A stretch of DNA of 64,000 nt from Pithys albifrons albifrons (lineage: Eukaryota; Chordata; Aves; Passeriformes; Thamnophilidae). The notes under the pieces are model-generated. The model was not told where the DNA came from. It ran no database searches and was given only the letters and a program-made list of their open reading frames with translations. Shown in pieces: positions 52,090 through 63,063 of this stretch. Position 1 is the first letter of the stretch, and every line of letters starts with the position of its first letter. The stretch spans positions 68,746,299 to 68,810,298 of the forward strand of contig NC_092461.1 in NCBI RefSeq assembly GCF_047495875.1, given 5' to 3'. Position numbers and translations under genes: made by a program.

Positions 52090-52440
52090 AGAGGGCTGTT
52101 GTTTCAGGGGCTCATATGTTCAGTTGCCAGCAACTGGGGAGACGGATCCAGGTAAAATGCTGAGCAAACAGGGCATATGAGACCAACAGTTGGATGTATC
52201 TACCTTGTACACATCTATACACATATATAGTCCCATTAGTGGACATCCATCCTGCTCAACCAGAGAAGGGAGCAGGATGAGCCTGCTTGGTGCTGTGTTT
52301 GTGCAACTGCTCTATGTGTCTGGATTATCTGTGCAGCTGGCCATGACATGTGGTATATACATGTGCTCTCTCGGTGTGTGCTGACTAGGTACACATACTG
52401 AGCCTTGCTGCTAGTTGGACCTGGGGCCATGCAGCTGGGG
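52090..52440 (+). repeat. Unclassified dispersed repeat, copy 2
   Basis: Related block by block to 42290-42640 (TTGCCAGCAACTGGGGAG, CGGATCCAGG, TGTGTGCTGACTAGG, ACACATACTGAGCCTTGCTG). The TG-rich sequence at 51800-52090 may belong to it as well. Confidence 0.45.
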
Positions 52441-54675
52441 CACCTTCACCTACACTGAGCTGTCACATCTGGTCTGATTCCCCTAATATTGCTGTCAAAG
52501 GCATTCAGAATAGGGCTTCTGTCTGATTTTCATTGAGTAATACTTAAGATTTAACCAATTCAGGGCATGATCACTAATTTCCAATACCTATCACTTAGAA
52601 AAAATATTTGGAACAACCAAGGAAAAAAATTAAAAAAGCAACAACTAACAAGAACGTATAGAAGCATCACAGAAAAAAACCAGGTTGGAGCAGACGTCCA
52701 GGGATCATCTGTTAAACAACATGCTCAATTCAATTCAGGGACAACTTCAAAGGTAGATCAGGTGAAGTTTTTAAATCTCCAGGGCTGGAAAAACAAAAGA
52801 GAGGATGTAATAGGAAGAGAAAAAGGAGTCACAGACCTAGAAGCCTTGCCAATGTGAAAAAAAATGAGAAAAGAGGGGAACACAGAAGCAGACAACATTG
52901 GAGGGATAAGAAACCTGAGTTAGGAGAGGAAGCTGAGACTGGTGTGATGAAGAGATTGAGAAAGATCTGAAATCATCACTTGGAACAGAAGAACAGATCA
53001 GTGTCTATTTTTTGAAGTTGCTGAGCGGTAGTCAGAAAAACTAAGAGGGGTTACCAAAGTGAGAAATTTGGATGGAAAAAAAGAATGTTCAGAGAGGAAA
53101 GTAAAGAAAAACTAAAAGATTCAGGAAGTAAATTCAGATCTTAGGAAGAGATACTAGAAAGCCAAGGAATCAAAAATCAGCTCCAAGGCTTTAGTTTCAT
53201 ATTGGTTGCATAGTAGACTTTTGCTAGGGAAAGGGAGGAAAAGGATAAGAAAAAATTACCCTTTCTTCTAAGAGGGAAGTTGAGCAATAAGATAAGTGTT
53301 AAAGAGCAGTAGTTTTTTCACAAAGTGCCTTTTGTTCTTAGTTTAAGTTTGTTCTTTTTATTTAAATTTTCCAGGACATGACTTTTATAGTTAAGCATAT
53401 CTAGTATGACCAGAAGATAGCAGATTGAATTGAATGTACAGGATACAAATTACTAAATAATATCAGAACATCATTAGCAGTAAGTAATTTCTTCTGCTGG
53501 AGAAAGTGACTTGATGTGATTTGTACAGTACTTCTAAGCATTTAGCTTTTAAATGTGAAATGCAAATGGATAGTGTTTCATATGCTTGTTCTTGAGAAAA
53601 TAAAGAGCAAATTTGGACTTCTTTCTGAGTTTATATTGATGTTCAATTTAAATATGCCAAAAAACAATAATTAATTAGTAAAACATAAATTTTCAGGAAA
53701 TTTCCAAATTTTTCTAATGTATCTTTTCTTACTTATTTGAGGCATATATATTCATTAAGATAATGCTCCTGCAAACATAAGGAAGTATGCAATGATATAA
53801 TAATTAGAGTAAATAAATGTTCTGCTTTAAATATAGTCCTACCCTTTGATATAACTGACTTGATTTTTCACATAGAAATGAAAAAATTGAAGTGCACCTA
53901 CCATAATAATAATACATTTCTATGAATGTGTATTTCAGATTGTATAATGGATATTTGAATTATTGATGTTGAATTGATTGCTCATACAACTTAATTGGTG
54001 TCTGCACTATTTTCCTACAGTATACAATATATATGTCACTGTGAGTGCATATAGTACTGTGGTACATGTGAATGGTCACAGGGCCTCGTTTGTTCAGCTC
54101 AGTCCCATTTTTTGAAATCTCTTATTAAAGTCACTAAATACTCTGCAGAGTACTCACAGGAAAATTAAGAAAAAACCAAAAAGAGCAGAGGGGAAATACG
54201 AACTAGCTCATAGAGGTTTCTCAGCATCTTTTGGTCTCTGTAATAAAATATTCATACATCACAGTCATATTGTTTCTTTCAGGGAACTATATTCTCTAGA
54301 GTTAAAGGTTTTCACTTCTTTGACAATTTCTTCTGAACTTATTTGATTGCCACTAATGCAAATATGCTAAGTAATTATCCCAAATTCCTATTCTTTCATG
54401 AAGGTCCAGGACTTTTTAAATCATAACCTTATATGGGCTATTTCCTGATTTACTTGGAGAGAATAAAGTGCGTAAAAAATATTGTAAACTTTGAAGTACC
54501 AAAACATCACTCCACAGCTAACAATCTCTGTGTGATTGGCTGTTATTTGAGCATGACTTGAAAAACACGTGTGATGATTCAGATCATGGACTTCTGATAA
54601 AGAATATTTTGTGCAGGACAAGAAAGATGATATCAAACTTGCTAAAGAAACTGGATGTCACATAAAATTACATAC

Positions 54676-54772
54676 CTTGATATGCCTTGATTTCCTGCCT
54701 GATGCCATTCTCTAGAGAGAAGTATTTGCCAGTGATGTATGGGCACTCTGAGAGATCAAAACTTTTATAGGG
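54676..54772 (-). CDS. Candidate alternative or cryptic linker exon after module A
   Basis: The minus strand is open over about 32 codons (SFDLSECPYITGKYFSLEN and on to EIKAYQ), ending at a strong donor GTATGT in phase 1, which would join B1 in frame to give AYQVLVYEV. Possible acceptors are CATCTTAG at 54772 (phase 0) and the better GATCTCTCAG 25 nt further in (phase 1). After A2's normal donor the phase-1 choice creates a TAG at the junction. The phase-0 choice needs a weaker A2 donor about 10 nt further on. The peptide looks protein-like but matches no PLAT motif. It could be an alternative exon, a decayed exon or chance. Confidence 0.4.
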
Positions 54773-54997
54773 CTAAGATGCATTGTCCACAGTTATTATT
54801 CTAATTTTGAGACAGATAGGAAGGAAAGGGGTAAAATTATCATTTTCTACTTCTGTAGAGCTAGAAAGTATCTGGAAGGGATTGCTTCATGGTTATGCTG
54901 GCCTTTGGGCAATCTGCCCTGGTAGAAACATGAAAAACTGTCATATACTCACAGGATATGACTAGCGAACACATGATCTAAAATACTGAGCACGTAC

Positions 54998-55223
54998 ATG
55001 GCAAAAGCTCCTTTGCAGGGTTTCTTATTGCCACTTCTCTCCACGTGTCACCTTCCTCCTTGTCTTCTGAAAGCCAACACTCTACGGGGAGACAAATCTC
55101 TTCATCAGAAGGAGGCACTACTCTTTCAAGTCTAACTTTCTCCAGGTACCAACTAGGATTGTTTCCAGTGTTGTCATGGCCAATTCGGATTTTATATAGT
55201 TGCCCAAGATCTCTGAGATTAAT
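54998..55223 (-). CDS. Exon A2: second half of PLAT module A
   Basis: The 226-nt exon has acceptor TTCATTGCAG and a strong donor GTACGT, phase 0 to 1. It codes 75 residues beginning INLRDLGQLYKIRIG. This is the most canonical PLAT half in the window: HDNTGNNPSWYLEKVRL holds the HDNTG turn and the W-aromatic-LEKV strand, and LPVECWLSEDKEEGDTWRE matches the Cys-x-Trp-Leu plus acidic linker typical of LOXHD1-like repeats. It ends KELLP, the module boundary seen in the other modules. Spliced directly to B1 it reads LLPLLVYEV. Confidence 0.9.
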
Positions 55224-57224
55224 CTGCAATGAAAAAAAAATCCAGATTTTAATAACAAATTACAGTGTTGTCTTTTAGCTATTCTTCATATACTGGGAGT
55301 GCAAGCTAAATGTGAAGCTAACATGGACTAGACTTTAAGAGGGTTTTGTAGAAAATGAAGCCTTAATACACAATGAATCCCAGAGCAGTCACGCATAAGC
55401 CTGTGGAGCAGTCTGCAAGTGTAATTTTATTGACTTCAGTACCATATTGTTTAAAGTGACTAAAGGGCTCAGACAATCCAGTCTGTTTTTAGACCTCATC
55501 ACAGAATTCAGTTTCTAATGTCAAAATGTCTCTATTTCTAGACAAATACTTTAACAAGCAGAAATAAGTTCAGTCATTGCTGCATGAAATAATATATTTG
55601 GAGTCCACACAGTTATGATCAGCAGAGCCCTATTAACTATTCCTACCACTTATCAGTCTGCTAGTTTTCTCTTTGACTTCTATTTTTATGTGCATTGGTG
55701 TCAGGGTTAACTGTTTTCTCTAAGTGGTGATGCCACACTGCAGCAAATTTAAACAATAAAACACAACTATGTCACATTGAATACTGCAGCCTTGAAATAA
55801 GAGCAACTATGTTTTGGTTGCAGAAGGTTTTTGAGCAATACTGATGGCAAGCAGGGTTAACCACTTTAATTTTCAGTGCTATGTTTGAAAGCTCATGGTA
55901 TGTGGGAAAAAAACACTGAGGAAGAAAAGAACAAAAAATAGTTGTTTCTTTTACCATTATACCAGCTTTGTACTCTCTCACATCAAAACAAAAAGCAAAC
56001 AAACAAAAAACAGATTGACAAAAAAATAATGCCAACATTGCCCCAGTAGTTCAAATCATCAAAAAATATTAACTAAGGTCTGTATTTGAAGGTCCACTGT
56101 GTCTGTTCAGGATGGTAATATTGTCTGTCCCAGTGTGAGAAGTTCCCCTTCAATGCTCTTTACTAAGGAAGACTACAAGGTAATGCTTCTTGTCTCTATG
56201 GAGCCAGGAAATGTCAGAGACACTAGAGACATATCTCTTTCATTGTTTTGTAAAAACATTTTCTGAGGCAATGACACAGGTTGTGTAACACTGATATTTC
56301 TTACTCACAAAGACCATCATAGAAGAGATTCTTGCAGCTCTAATTGAACATCATTTCCTTGTATCCTTGAGGCAAGCTTGGCACAACTCAGTGTCATAGG
56401 GTGAGATCATGACATATATGCTATAAGAATAAAGTCTGAACAGAGTTACACTTATGACCACAGTAGTAGGTTTTCCTATATTAAAGCAGTATGTTAAAGT
56501 GAGATGTGCTAACTGAAGATATAATCATAGTATTAATGCAATAAAACTATGTACCTCAAATATACACTGCTAATACTCACAGTAGAATTATAGTAAAAAA
56601 TAAAAAGCACTCTGAAACCAGCCACAACTGCATTCAGGACACAGACTAAGTTGCTATAATGACCCTGTCACCCAATTACAAAACAGACACCTCTGCAGTG
56701 GGCAAGGGACGTCTAAGGTTGCCTTGCAAATAAATACAAAAATACATTAGAACTCTCACCCTTTATTGAAAACTGAATAAATATGGTATTGATGAACAAC
56801 AAGGGTGGTGCTCTCCCGAGACCTAGACACAGGCTCCTATTAGTGGTACGGAAGAGTTAAACGGCAATTTAGTAAATAAAACATTGAAAACTTGTGACCT
56901 CATGTCCATGATTACGTTCTGGCATAACCTCTGTTGAAAGAGAAGTGCCACAGCCATCTTTGTGTACAGTATTCATTACCATGATTCTTGGTCAGGACCG
57001 GGAATCTGTCAAAGAACCTCTTGCAACTTCTGAAGCATCAGTCATTTGACTATGAAGCAGACTGAAACTATTGATAAAACAAATTGTGCATATTTATAGT
57101 ACACATCAGATGAATTGGCTCAAAAGTGAAGCTACAACTTTCTTAATTATATTTATTTATCATATTGTGCTGAAGTGGATTATTTTTCAGAAGGAAGTCT
57201 AAGATGGGAGCTATATTTCCAGGT

Positions 57225-57775
57225 GAATTTCCCTGCAATGACCAGGGACATCTTCCACTAGACCACCTATCTCCAGGCCCCATCTAAACTGCTCATCAAT
57301 GTTTCCAGGAATGAGGAACCACCACCTCTCTGGGCAACTTATTCCAGTGTTTCACTAGCCTTATTGTAAAAAACTTCTTATATATAGTTTAAATCTACTG
57401 TCTTTTAGTTTAAAACCATTAGCCCTTGCCCTATCACAACAGGCCCTGCTAAAAAGACTGTTCCTATGTTTCTTATAATCTCAGAATCATAGAACCATTA
57501 AGGTTGGAAGAGATCTTCAAAATCATCTAACACCACTATAATCACTCTTAAACCATATCCCCAAGTGCCATATCCAGACACCTCTATTATACTTCCAGAG
57601 ACAGTGACTCCACCATCTCCCTGGATAACTTATGCCAATGTCTAACCACTGTTTCAGTGAAATAAAAGCTTTTTCTAATATATAACCTGAACCTCTCCTG
57701 GTGCAATTCAGGGCTTTTTCCTCTCATTCTTTCCCTGAAGTCTGACTCCCACTTCTCTACAATCTTCTTTCATGA
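57225..57775 (-). mobile_element. Two abutting CR1 LINE 3' fragments
   Basis: The first piece (57225-57475) has CAGGGACATCTTCCACTAGA and ATTCCAGTGTTTCACTAGCC. The second begins CAGAATCATAGAACCATTAA at about 57482. Both are reverse complements of avian CR1 3' sequence, so two separate insertions or a duplication lie side by side on the minus strand. Confidence 0.8.
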
Positions 57776-58370
57776 AGTTGTAGAGAGCAATGAGAATGCT
57801 GGCGATGACAGCAACACGTCGCTAAGTCCAGATAGACAACATTTTGTCACACTAAGCAGGTCAGGTTGGTCAAACGGGACCTGCCTTTCAATAAATCCAT
57901 GCTGTCTGAGCCTGATCCCCTGACTGTCTTGCATCTCATGTGATGGCACTCAGAGTGAACTGCTCCATGACCATGCCTGGCAGCAAGGTCAGGCTGACAG
58001 GCCTGTAGCTCCCAAGATCATGCTTCTGACCCTTCTTGTAGGTGGGTGTTACATTAGCTAATTTCCAGTCCCTTTTAGGTCCTGAAATGCTGAAATAAGG
58101 TCTCCACAGACCATTCTCTTCTCTAGGCTGAACAGCCCTGACTCTCAGCCTTTCTTCACAGAAAAAGCGCCACAGGCACATAACCAGTTTTGTGGTACTC
58201 CTCCTGCTGTGCTCCAACAGATCCATTTCCTTCTTATGTTGGGGGCCCCAGAGCTGGAAGCATCACTCCAGGTGGAGTCTCACCAGAGCAGAATAGAGGG
58301 ACAGAATCACCTCCCTCAAACTGTTGGCCACATAGTACCTGATGTTTGGCAGACCACTGGTACAACTGGA
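57776..58370 (-). mobile_element. CR1 LINE reverse-transcriptase fragment and further CR1 3' piece
   Basis: The minus strand at 57936-58090 reads WKLANVTPTYKKGQKHDLGS, then YRPVSLTLLPGMVMEQFTL, a classic CR1 reverse-transcriptase segment, here truncated and non-functional. From about 58090 to 58370 the sequence changes to another CR1 3'-type region (CTTCTCTAGGCTGAACAGCC), so the cluster is a mosaic. Confidence 0.85.
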
Positions 58371-58414
58371 AAAAAGAGCCCACAAAAATAAACATGTGTA
58401 GGAAAGCAGACATG

Positions 58415-58416
<2 letters not shown>

Positions 58417-58480
<64 letters not shown>
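58417..58480 (+). repeat. CA dinucleotide microsatellite plus A run
   Basis: About 23 CA units (58417-58462) followed by about 18 As, directly beside the CR1 cluster. Confidence 0.95.
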
Positions 58481-61400
58481 GGCAACAAATCCAAACTAAA
58501 GGTCTATTCAAACCATTAGGTTTCTCCAGAACATGCATTTAGTTGTAATCAGATGAATTAGATTCACTGAAGTCCTGTTCTTTAAACACTCATGAGCTCA
58601 TGTCTTTCTATACTTCCTATCCCTCCCTAACATTCACACTTTAAAAGAGGTTATAATAGAACCAAATTAAGGAAGTTATGCCCATGTGCTAAAGGCAAAT
58701 TTTTCCAAAGCTTCAAGTCAAACATATTTGTTTGCTTTCAACTAAAGGGTAAAAGTGTAGAAAGCAACCCTGTTTACTTGACTCACAAATTAAGAGCTTT
58801 TTGGAATGGTAAACTATATTGGACTTACAGGTAATGGCATATTTCTGAGATTTAAAAAACTCAAAATAATTCAAAACATAGAATACTGCCAAGCTAATAA
58901 TGTGTTTAGTAATGCACTTAATATTTTTGCTTAATATTATGTTTCTGACTAATTGTTTATGAGTGTTCTTGGGGGAAAAAATTATGTTTATTCTTGGGTA
59001 GAAATTGAGACAAGGATGTCAATGACAGAGAGCAAATCAACTGTATTTGATGTTCTGGAAGATGTATAATACAATTACAAATTTAGTTCCAGTACCAGTT
59101 GCATTTTTGGAGCAATTTGTCTTGATGTCAGATCAGATATCACATTGGTCTCTCAGTAGTATTGACTTGCTAACACATTCATTTTTGTCAATTGGAATCC
59201 TGTCAAATGTATGTCAAATTTTGCTCTTGCAGTGAAATGCAGAGGAAAATACACTCATAATGGAGGAGAGCTAACAAGATTCTTCCAGTGTTGGCTAAAT
59301 TGCCTTGAACTTCTACATGACTTGAACACAACCTGGCATCTAGAAATCTACTTTCACAGCCAGAACATTATGAAAAAAGTTGTAAAACAAAGTTGACTTT
59401 GTTGCCCTCGTAAACAACCTGCTTACAGAAACCTTAGTCTAGCTGTTCTATATTCCAGCACGACAGAGGCAAAAGTAACATTTCATTTTATATGGCAACA
59501 GCCATTCTGATTGAACTGCAATAAATGTCCAAAGAGGAAAGGATGGGTTCCAGGGCTAAAGCATTGCTCTGAAAATCAAGCAACTAAAATCTTGTCCTGA
59601 ATATGCTTTAGGCTTTCTGAGAAACATAATTCACAAGTCCTCTTTGCTTCACATTTTCAACTATAGAACAACATTTACATGTCTCCCACAGGGACATTGC
59701 AAAGCTCTCTGCATAAATTTTGAGATTCTGAGAAAAAAAAACAGGACTAAAATTCTATATTTTTTTTCAAACATTTTCTATTCATTTTGGGTTAGTTGCT
59801 ATTTTTCCATAACTCAATTGTTAGAGCAAAATTTATGAAGTGTAATTCCATTGGCTAACTTTGTAAAGCTCATATTTTTTCTCAAGCAGAATGTGGTCCC
59901 ATTTACAGTTACCTGGTCACTCATACAATCACACAATTTCTGTTGTCACTAGCAGAAGTTGTGCAGACAGAACAAGGGAGGAATAGCAACAACCTTCTAA
60001 GAAAACCTGTTGTAAATCTACCGGAGAATGTGACCAATATAACAAAGACATTTGTCTACTGCACTGTGACTGGATATTGCAGGTACTCAAACCTCCTAAA
60101 TGACAAAGACACACAGAGATAGAAGAATGATGTATTTTGGGATAGTTCTACACTGCCCTGACCAAACCTGTTAGAGTCCTAGTGACTTACACCTAAATAG
60201 TCCCTTAGAGTGACCAGTCCAGCTTCTCACAGCACACTGCTGCTGGTGAGCACTGACCAGCAGTGTTGCAGCAAAAGTAGCAGTCTGAGACTAATCTTTG
60301 CCAGTCTTTGAAACAGAGCATTGTCAAAATCATCAGACATTAAATCTTTAGCCAAAACACATGGTCAAAACTGTACAGAGTTTCAAACATCTGTTTATTA
60401 AAAGTTGGCTTAAGTGTCTTCCTGAAAATTCTTAGGCTTAATATAGTAGCATTTGCACATGGATGGAAATTCAAAGTCGGGTTCAGTTCTGATGTGGCTT
60501 ACATCAGCTACATACAGAACATAAATAAGACCTAAGCTGCAGAGGTAACAAACAAGTGCATGGAAATACAGATAGCTCATTGAGGTAAAGAAATCTAGAT
60601 ACTACAAGCATCAGGTATACTGATTTTCTTAGGGATGGCCTGTTACAGAGATCTTCTACAAACTTATGCTCTTCACAGGAAAAGTTTTTACAAAACATTT
60701 GAATCATCATCTATAGTTCATTTATTGGTTGATTGTGAAACTGCTTCTGCTGCATCAACTAATTTGAATCAAGTTCTTTGATAAGTTCTGAAGGGGATGG
60801 ACCTCATGTAGACATGGTTTATGTGACAGCCTGCCAGCACTTAATAACCTTAAAAATAACATTGTGATTACAGTGATAGTGGAAATTCTATTATCTTTGT
60901 AGCATTTTTCTTTCCTTTTATAGGCAACAATATCAACATGCCATATTTTATAGTATCAGTACCAGTATCGGAAAAACTGTCCATCACTTTCAAAAGGGCC
61001 ACATTTTCAAACACAGCAGCTTTGCTTCAGCCACAGTCATATTCTAAAAGTTTGCAAGAAGTTAAAACAGATTGACCTCTTAATCAATACACCTATACAC
61101 TTTGCTCAGTGTTACTATTTATTTTTGTACTAGCATAGGACTAAACTATGTTCTTATGAAAGGCAATGGAAACATTTTCATTAAATCATGTATTAGACAA
61201 CTTGGCCCTACTTTTTGAAATTGAAGATTAACAAAGCTTATATTTTATAACTTGTCTCTGAGCATAAATTGAAATCCAGGTTTATCAGCAAGTTCTTCCT
61301 AAAGAGGATGCAAGAACCAAATTTTAAATCAATTTCTAGATGAGCTATGCAAATATACTATTCGGTCCATAGTATACCTGTGATATTTTGAGTGGAGTCA

Positions 61401-62304
61401 GTATGACCTATTTTCATGTACTTGAGATGTTTAGCTAAGTGAAAAGTGAAGTAAGTTCCTTGTCTGAACAAGAAACTGCTCAGTGGAAAGATAATTCCAT
61501 AAAATGATGGCAAGAATATATGTAATGACTCCATTTCTCTTTTCTATACTGGAATAGGGAAAATAATGTCAGTACATTCCTATTGTAAAGAACGTATCCT
61601 GCACCTCCTTGAGATAAACTCAGGCTAGCATGAAAATCATTTGGATAAATCAACAATTTGGAGGCAGCTGCACCAAAAACCCAATGTCTAGCACACTCAC
61701 TAGAGAACATGCCTGATAGACAATTATTAATTTCATGTAAGGTAACTTCATTAACACAATTTCAGAGAAGTCATGTAAAGAAACTGGATTCCCACAAGGG
61801 AGAAAAATCATTGACTGCATTAGTTTAACTTCTACAGCATCTGCATATAATGAAGAAATCTTTGGAGTAGAAGATATTTTCAAATTGCAGCTACTAACTG
61901 TTGCCAAAAATATCATAACTAATGTACCAGTGCACAGGGTCTACTCACGGTGCTTGCTCTTTCCAGATGTCTGAATTCAGCCTATTTGTTAATTGTGCCC
62001 AAGAAACTTGACACAGTCACACACTAACTAAAGAATCAGAGTACATCACAGGTACTCACACAGAAAGTTTACAGTCTCATGAAGAAGGGTGGATATAGAC
62101 ATGCAAGGAGTAGGACTAAAAGCTACACAAAAATGAGCATTATTTTTTTCTCACTTCATCCTTGTTTCAGTCACAAAATAAACTGGATAAACAAATGCTT
62201 CTCATTGCACATTGACAGTTAAACGCTTTCTTTCCCAGTCCACTCAAGCTCTGAAAGAGATTTTCTTTTACTGTATGGTTAATCAAATTATGCCAACACC
62301 AATT

Positions 62305-62336
62305 ATGTATATGTGTGTATATATATATATACACAT
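62305..62336. repeat. TA/TG simple repeat
   Basis: A short imperfect palindromic stretch (TATATGTGTGTATATATATA and ACACATA). Confidence 0.7.
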
Positions 62337-62926
62337 ACTCTCCATACTGCAGTACATACTACATAATTACTGAATGAGTAGCATCACATTGCCAACTCCC
62401 ATTTCTTGAAGATGAGTTGTGTTTTTCTTCAATATTGCTTGTGAGCTCTTTACAATCCTTCTATGTTGTTTTCTTGGAACAAGTTAAATTTTGCTTCATG
62501 CACAGCCCGTAGCTGATGGAGATAATTTTGCATACTTCTCCCTTTTATCTCAGTTAGGAATGAGGTTCATCTTGTTATTGCATGCATTTCACAGACACAG
62601 CTTCAAGTGGAGTTAAAGCTAGGAGTATGACTATTTAGTGCTGCCTTAAGCATGTCTAACTGTAGCCTGGGTTTCTCTAAGTTTATTCAACAGTTTCTGG
62701 ACCCATGGCAAACAGGAACAGCTAGAAAATAGCAGGACACAAGGTATGCCAGGTTTTAGGCCTTGGCTAAGGGAGTGGATATAGCTACATTAGTGCTTGT
62801 GTTCACTTCTGCAGTCTTCCCACTTTGGAGGGGTTCTCACTGAGCTCATTTCAGGTTCTTTTATTTGAATAACGGGAGGAAAAGCATGCAAATGGATTTA
62901 TTTCAAGCTATTTTTACAACACTTAC

Positions 62927-63063
62927 TTTTCTCCTCACTGCTTCACATTTTACTTTAGAGATCTCAGTTTTGACTGATGAACCAATGACTATGAATCCAG
63001 GGTAGAGGAATGAGACACCCAGTGAAACACAACAGATTCTTAATGCATAGTCTATGTTCTGGA
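62927..63063 (-). CDS. Tentative exon A1: first half of PLAT module A
   Basis: The acceptor is TTTGCAAG and the donor is GTAAGTG. The exon is 137 nt, entering in phase 1 and leaving in phase 0, exactly the pattern of the other first-half PLAT exons (140-191 nt). It codes about 45 residues. DYALRICCVSLG sits where other modules have YEVHIYTGAKLG, FIVIG matches the VYINLIG strand, and it ends EAVRRK where others end FRRGQ. It lacks the GTD-N motif, so homology is weak. An alternative acceptor at 63109 (TTTCGCAG) keeps the frame but breaks the phase pattern. It would precede exon A2 after a 7.7-kb intron. Confidence 0.45.

Larger units (their letters stand above)
45374..54997. other. Intron A2-B1
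   Basis: About 9.6 kb, the longest gap between exons. Holds a truncated SINE relative (49381-49607), an unclassified repeat (about 52090-52440), a purine-rich stretch (52600-53300) and the candidate exon at 54676-54772. The rest is unique. Confidence 0.6.
55224..62926. other. Intron A1-A2
   Basis: About 7.7 kb. Holds a CR1 cluster (57225-58370) with an adjacent CA/A repeat, and an AT/TA repeat near 62310-62335. No exon-like segment in it fits the gene. Confidence 0.55.
1171..63063 (-). other. Span of a multi-PLAT (LOXHD1-like) protein gene, open at both ends
   Basis: Twenty minus-strand exons joined at consensus-type splice sites give about 953 codons with no stop. They encode PLAT modules A to G plus the start of H. 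PLAT domains are about 110-residue beta-sandwiches that bind lipid or membrane proteins. In LOXHD1 they are strung in tandem and serve hair-cell stereocilia. Visible signatures include TDSNVYINLIG, GHDNTGNNPSWYLEKVRL, HDGAGPGNGWFLDK and FPCNRWLDE. Each module runs phase 1 to phase 1. No start codon, 5' UTR, terminal stop or poly(A) site of this gene lies in the window. The domains do not look close enough to what I remember of LOXHD1, which is strongly conserved, so a paralogue or the PLAT part of a long RP1-type gene is possible. The family call is firm; the exact gene is not. Confidence 0.88.

Noticed and set aside
61949..62020. Minus-strand segment before a GTGAGT donor
   Set aside because: The frame that stays open at the donor hits a stop before reaching a usable acceptor, and the peptide lacks PLAT features.
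1171..63063. Assigning the symbol LOXHD1 outright
   Set aside because: The domain family fits, but the repeats do not match LOXHD1 closely from memory and no search could be run; a paralogue or RP1-associated PLAT exons remain possible.
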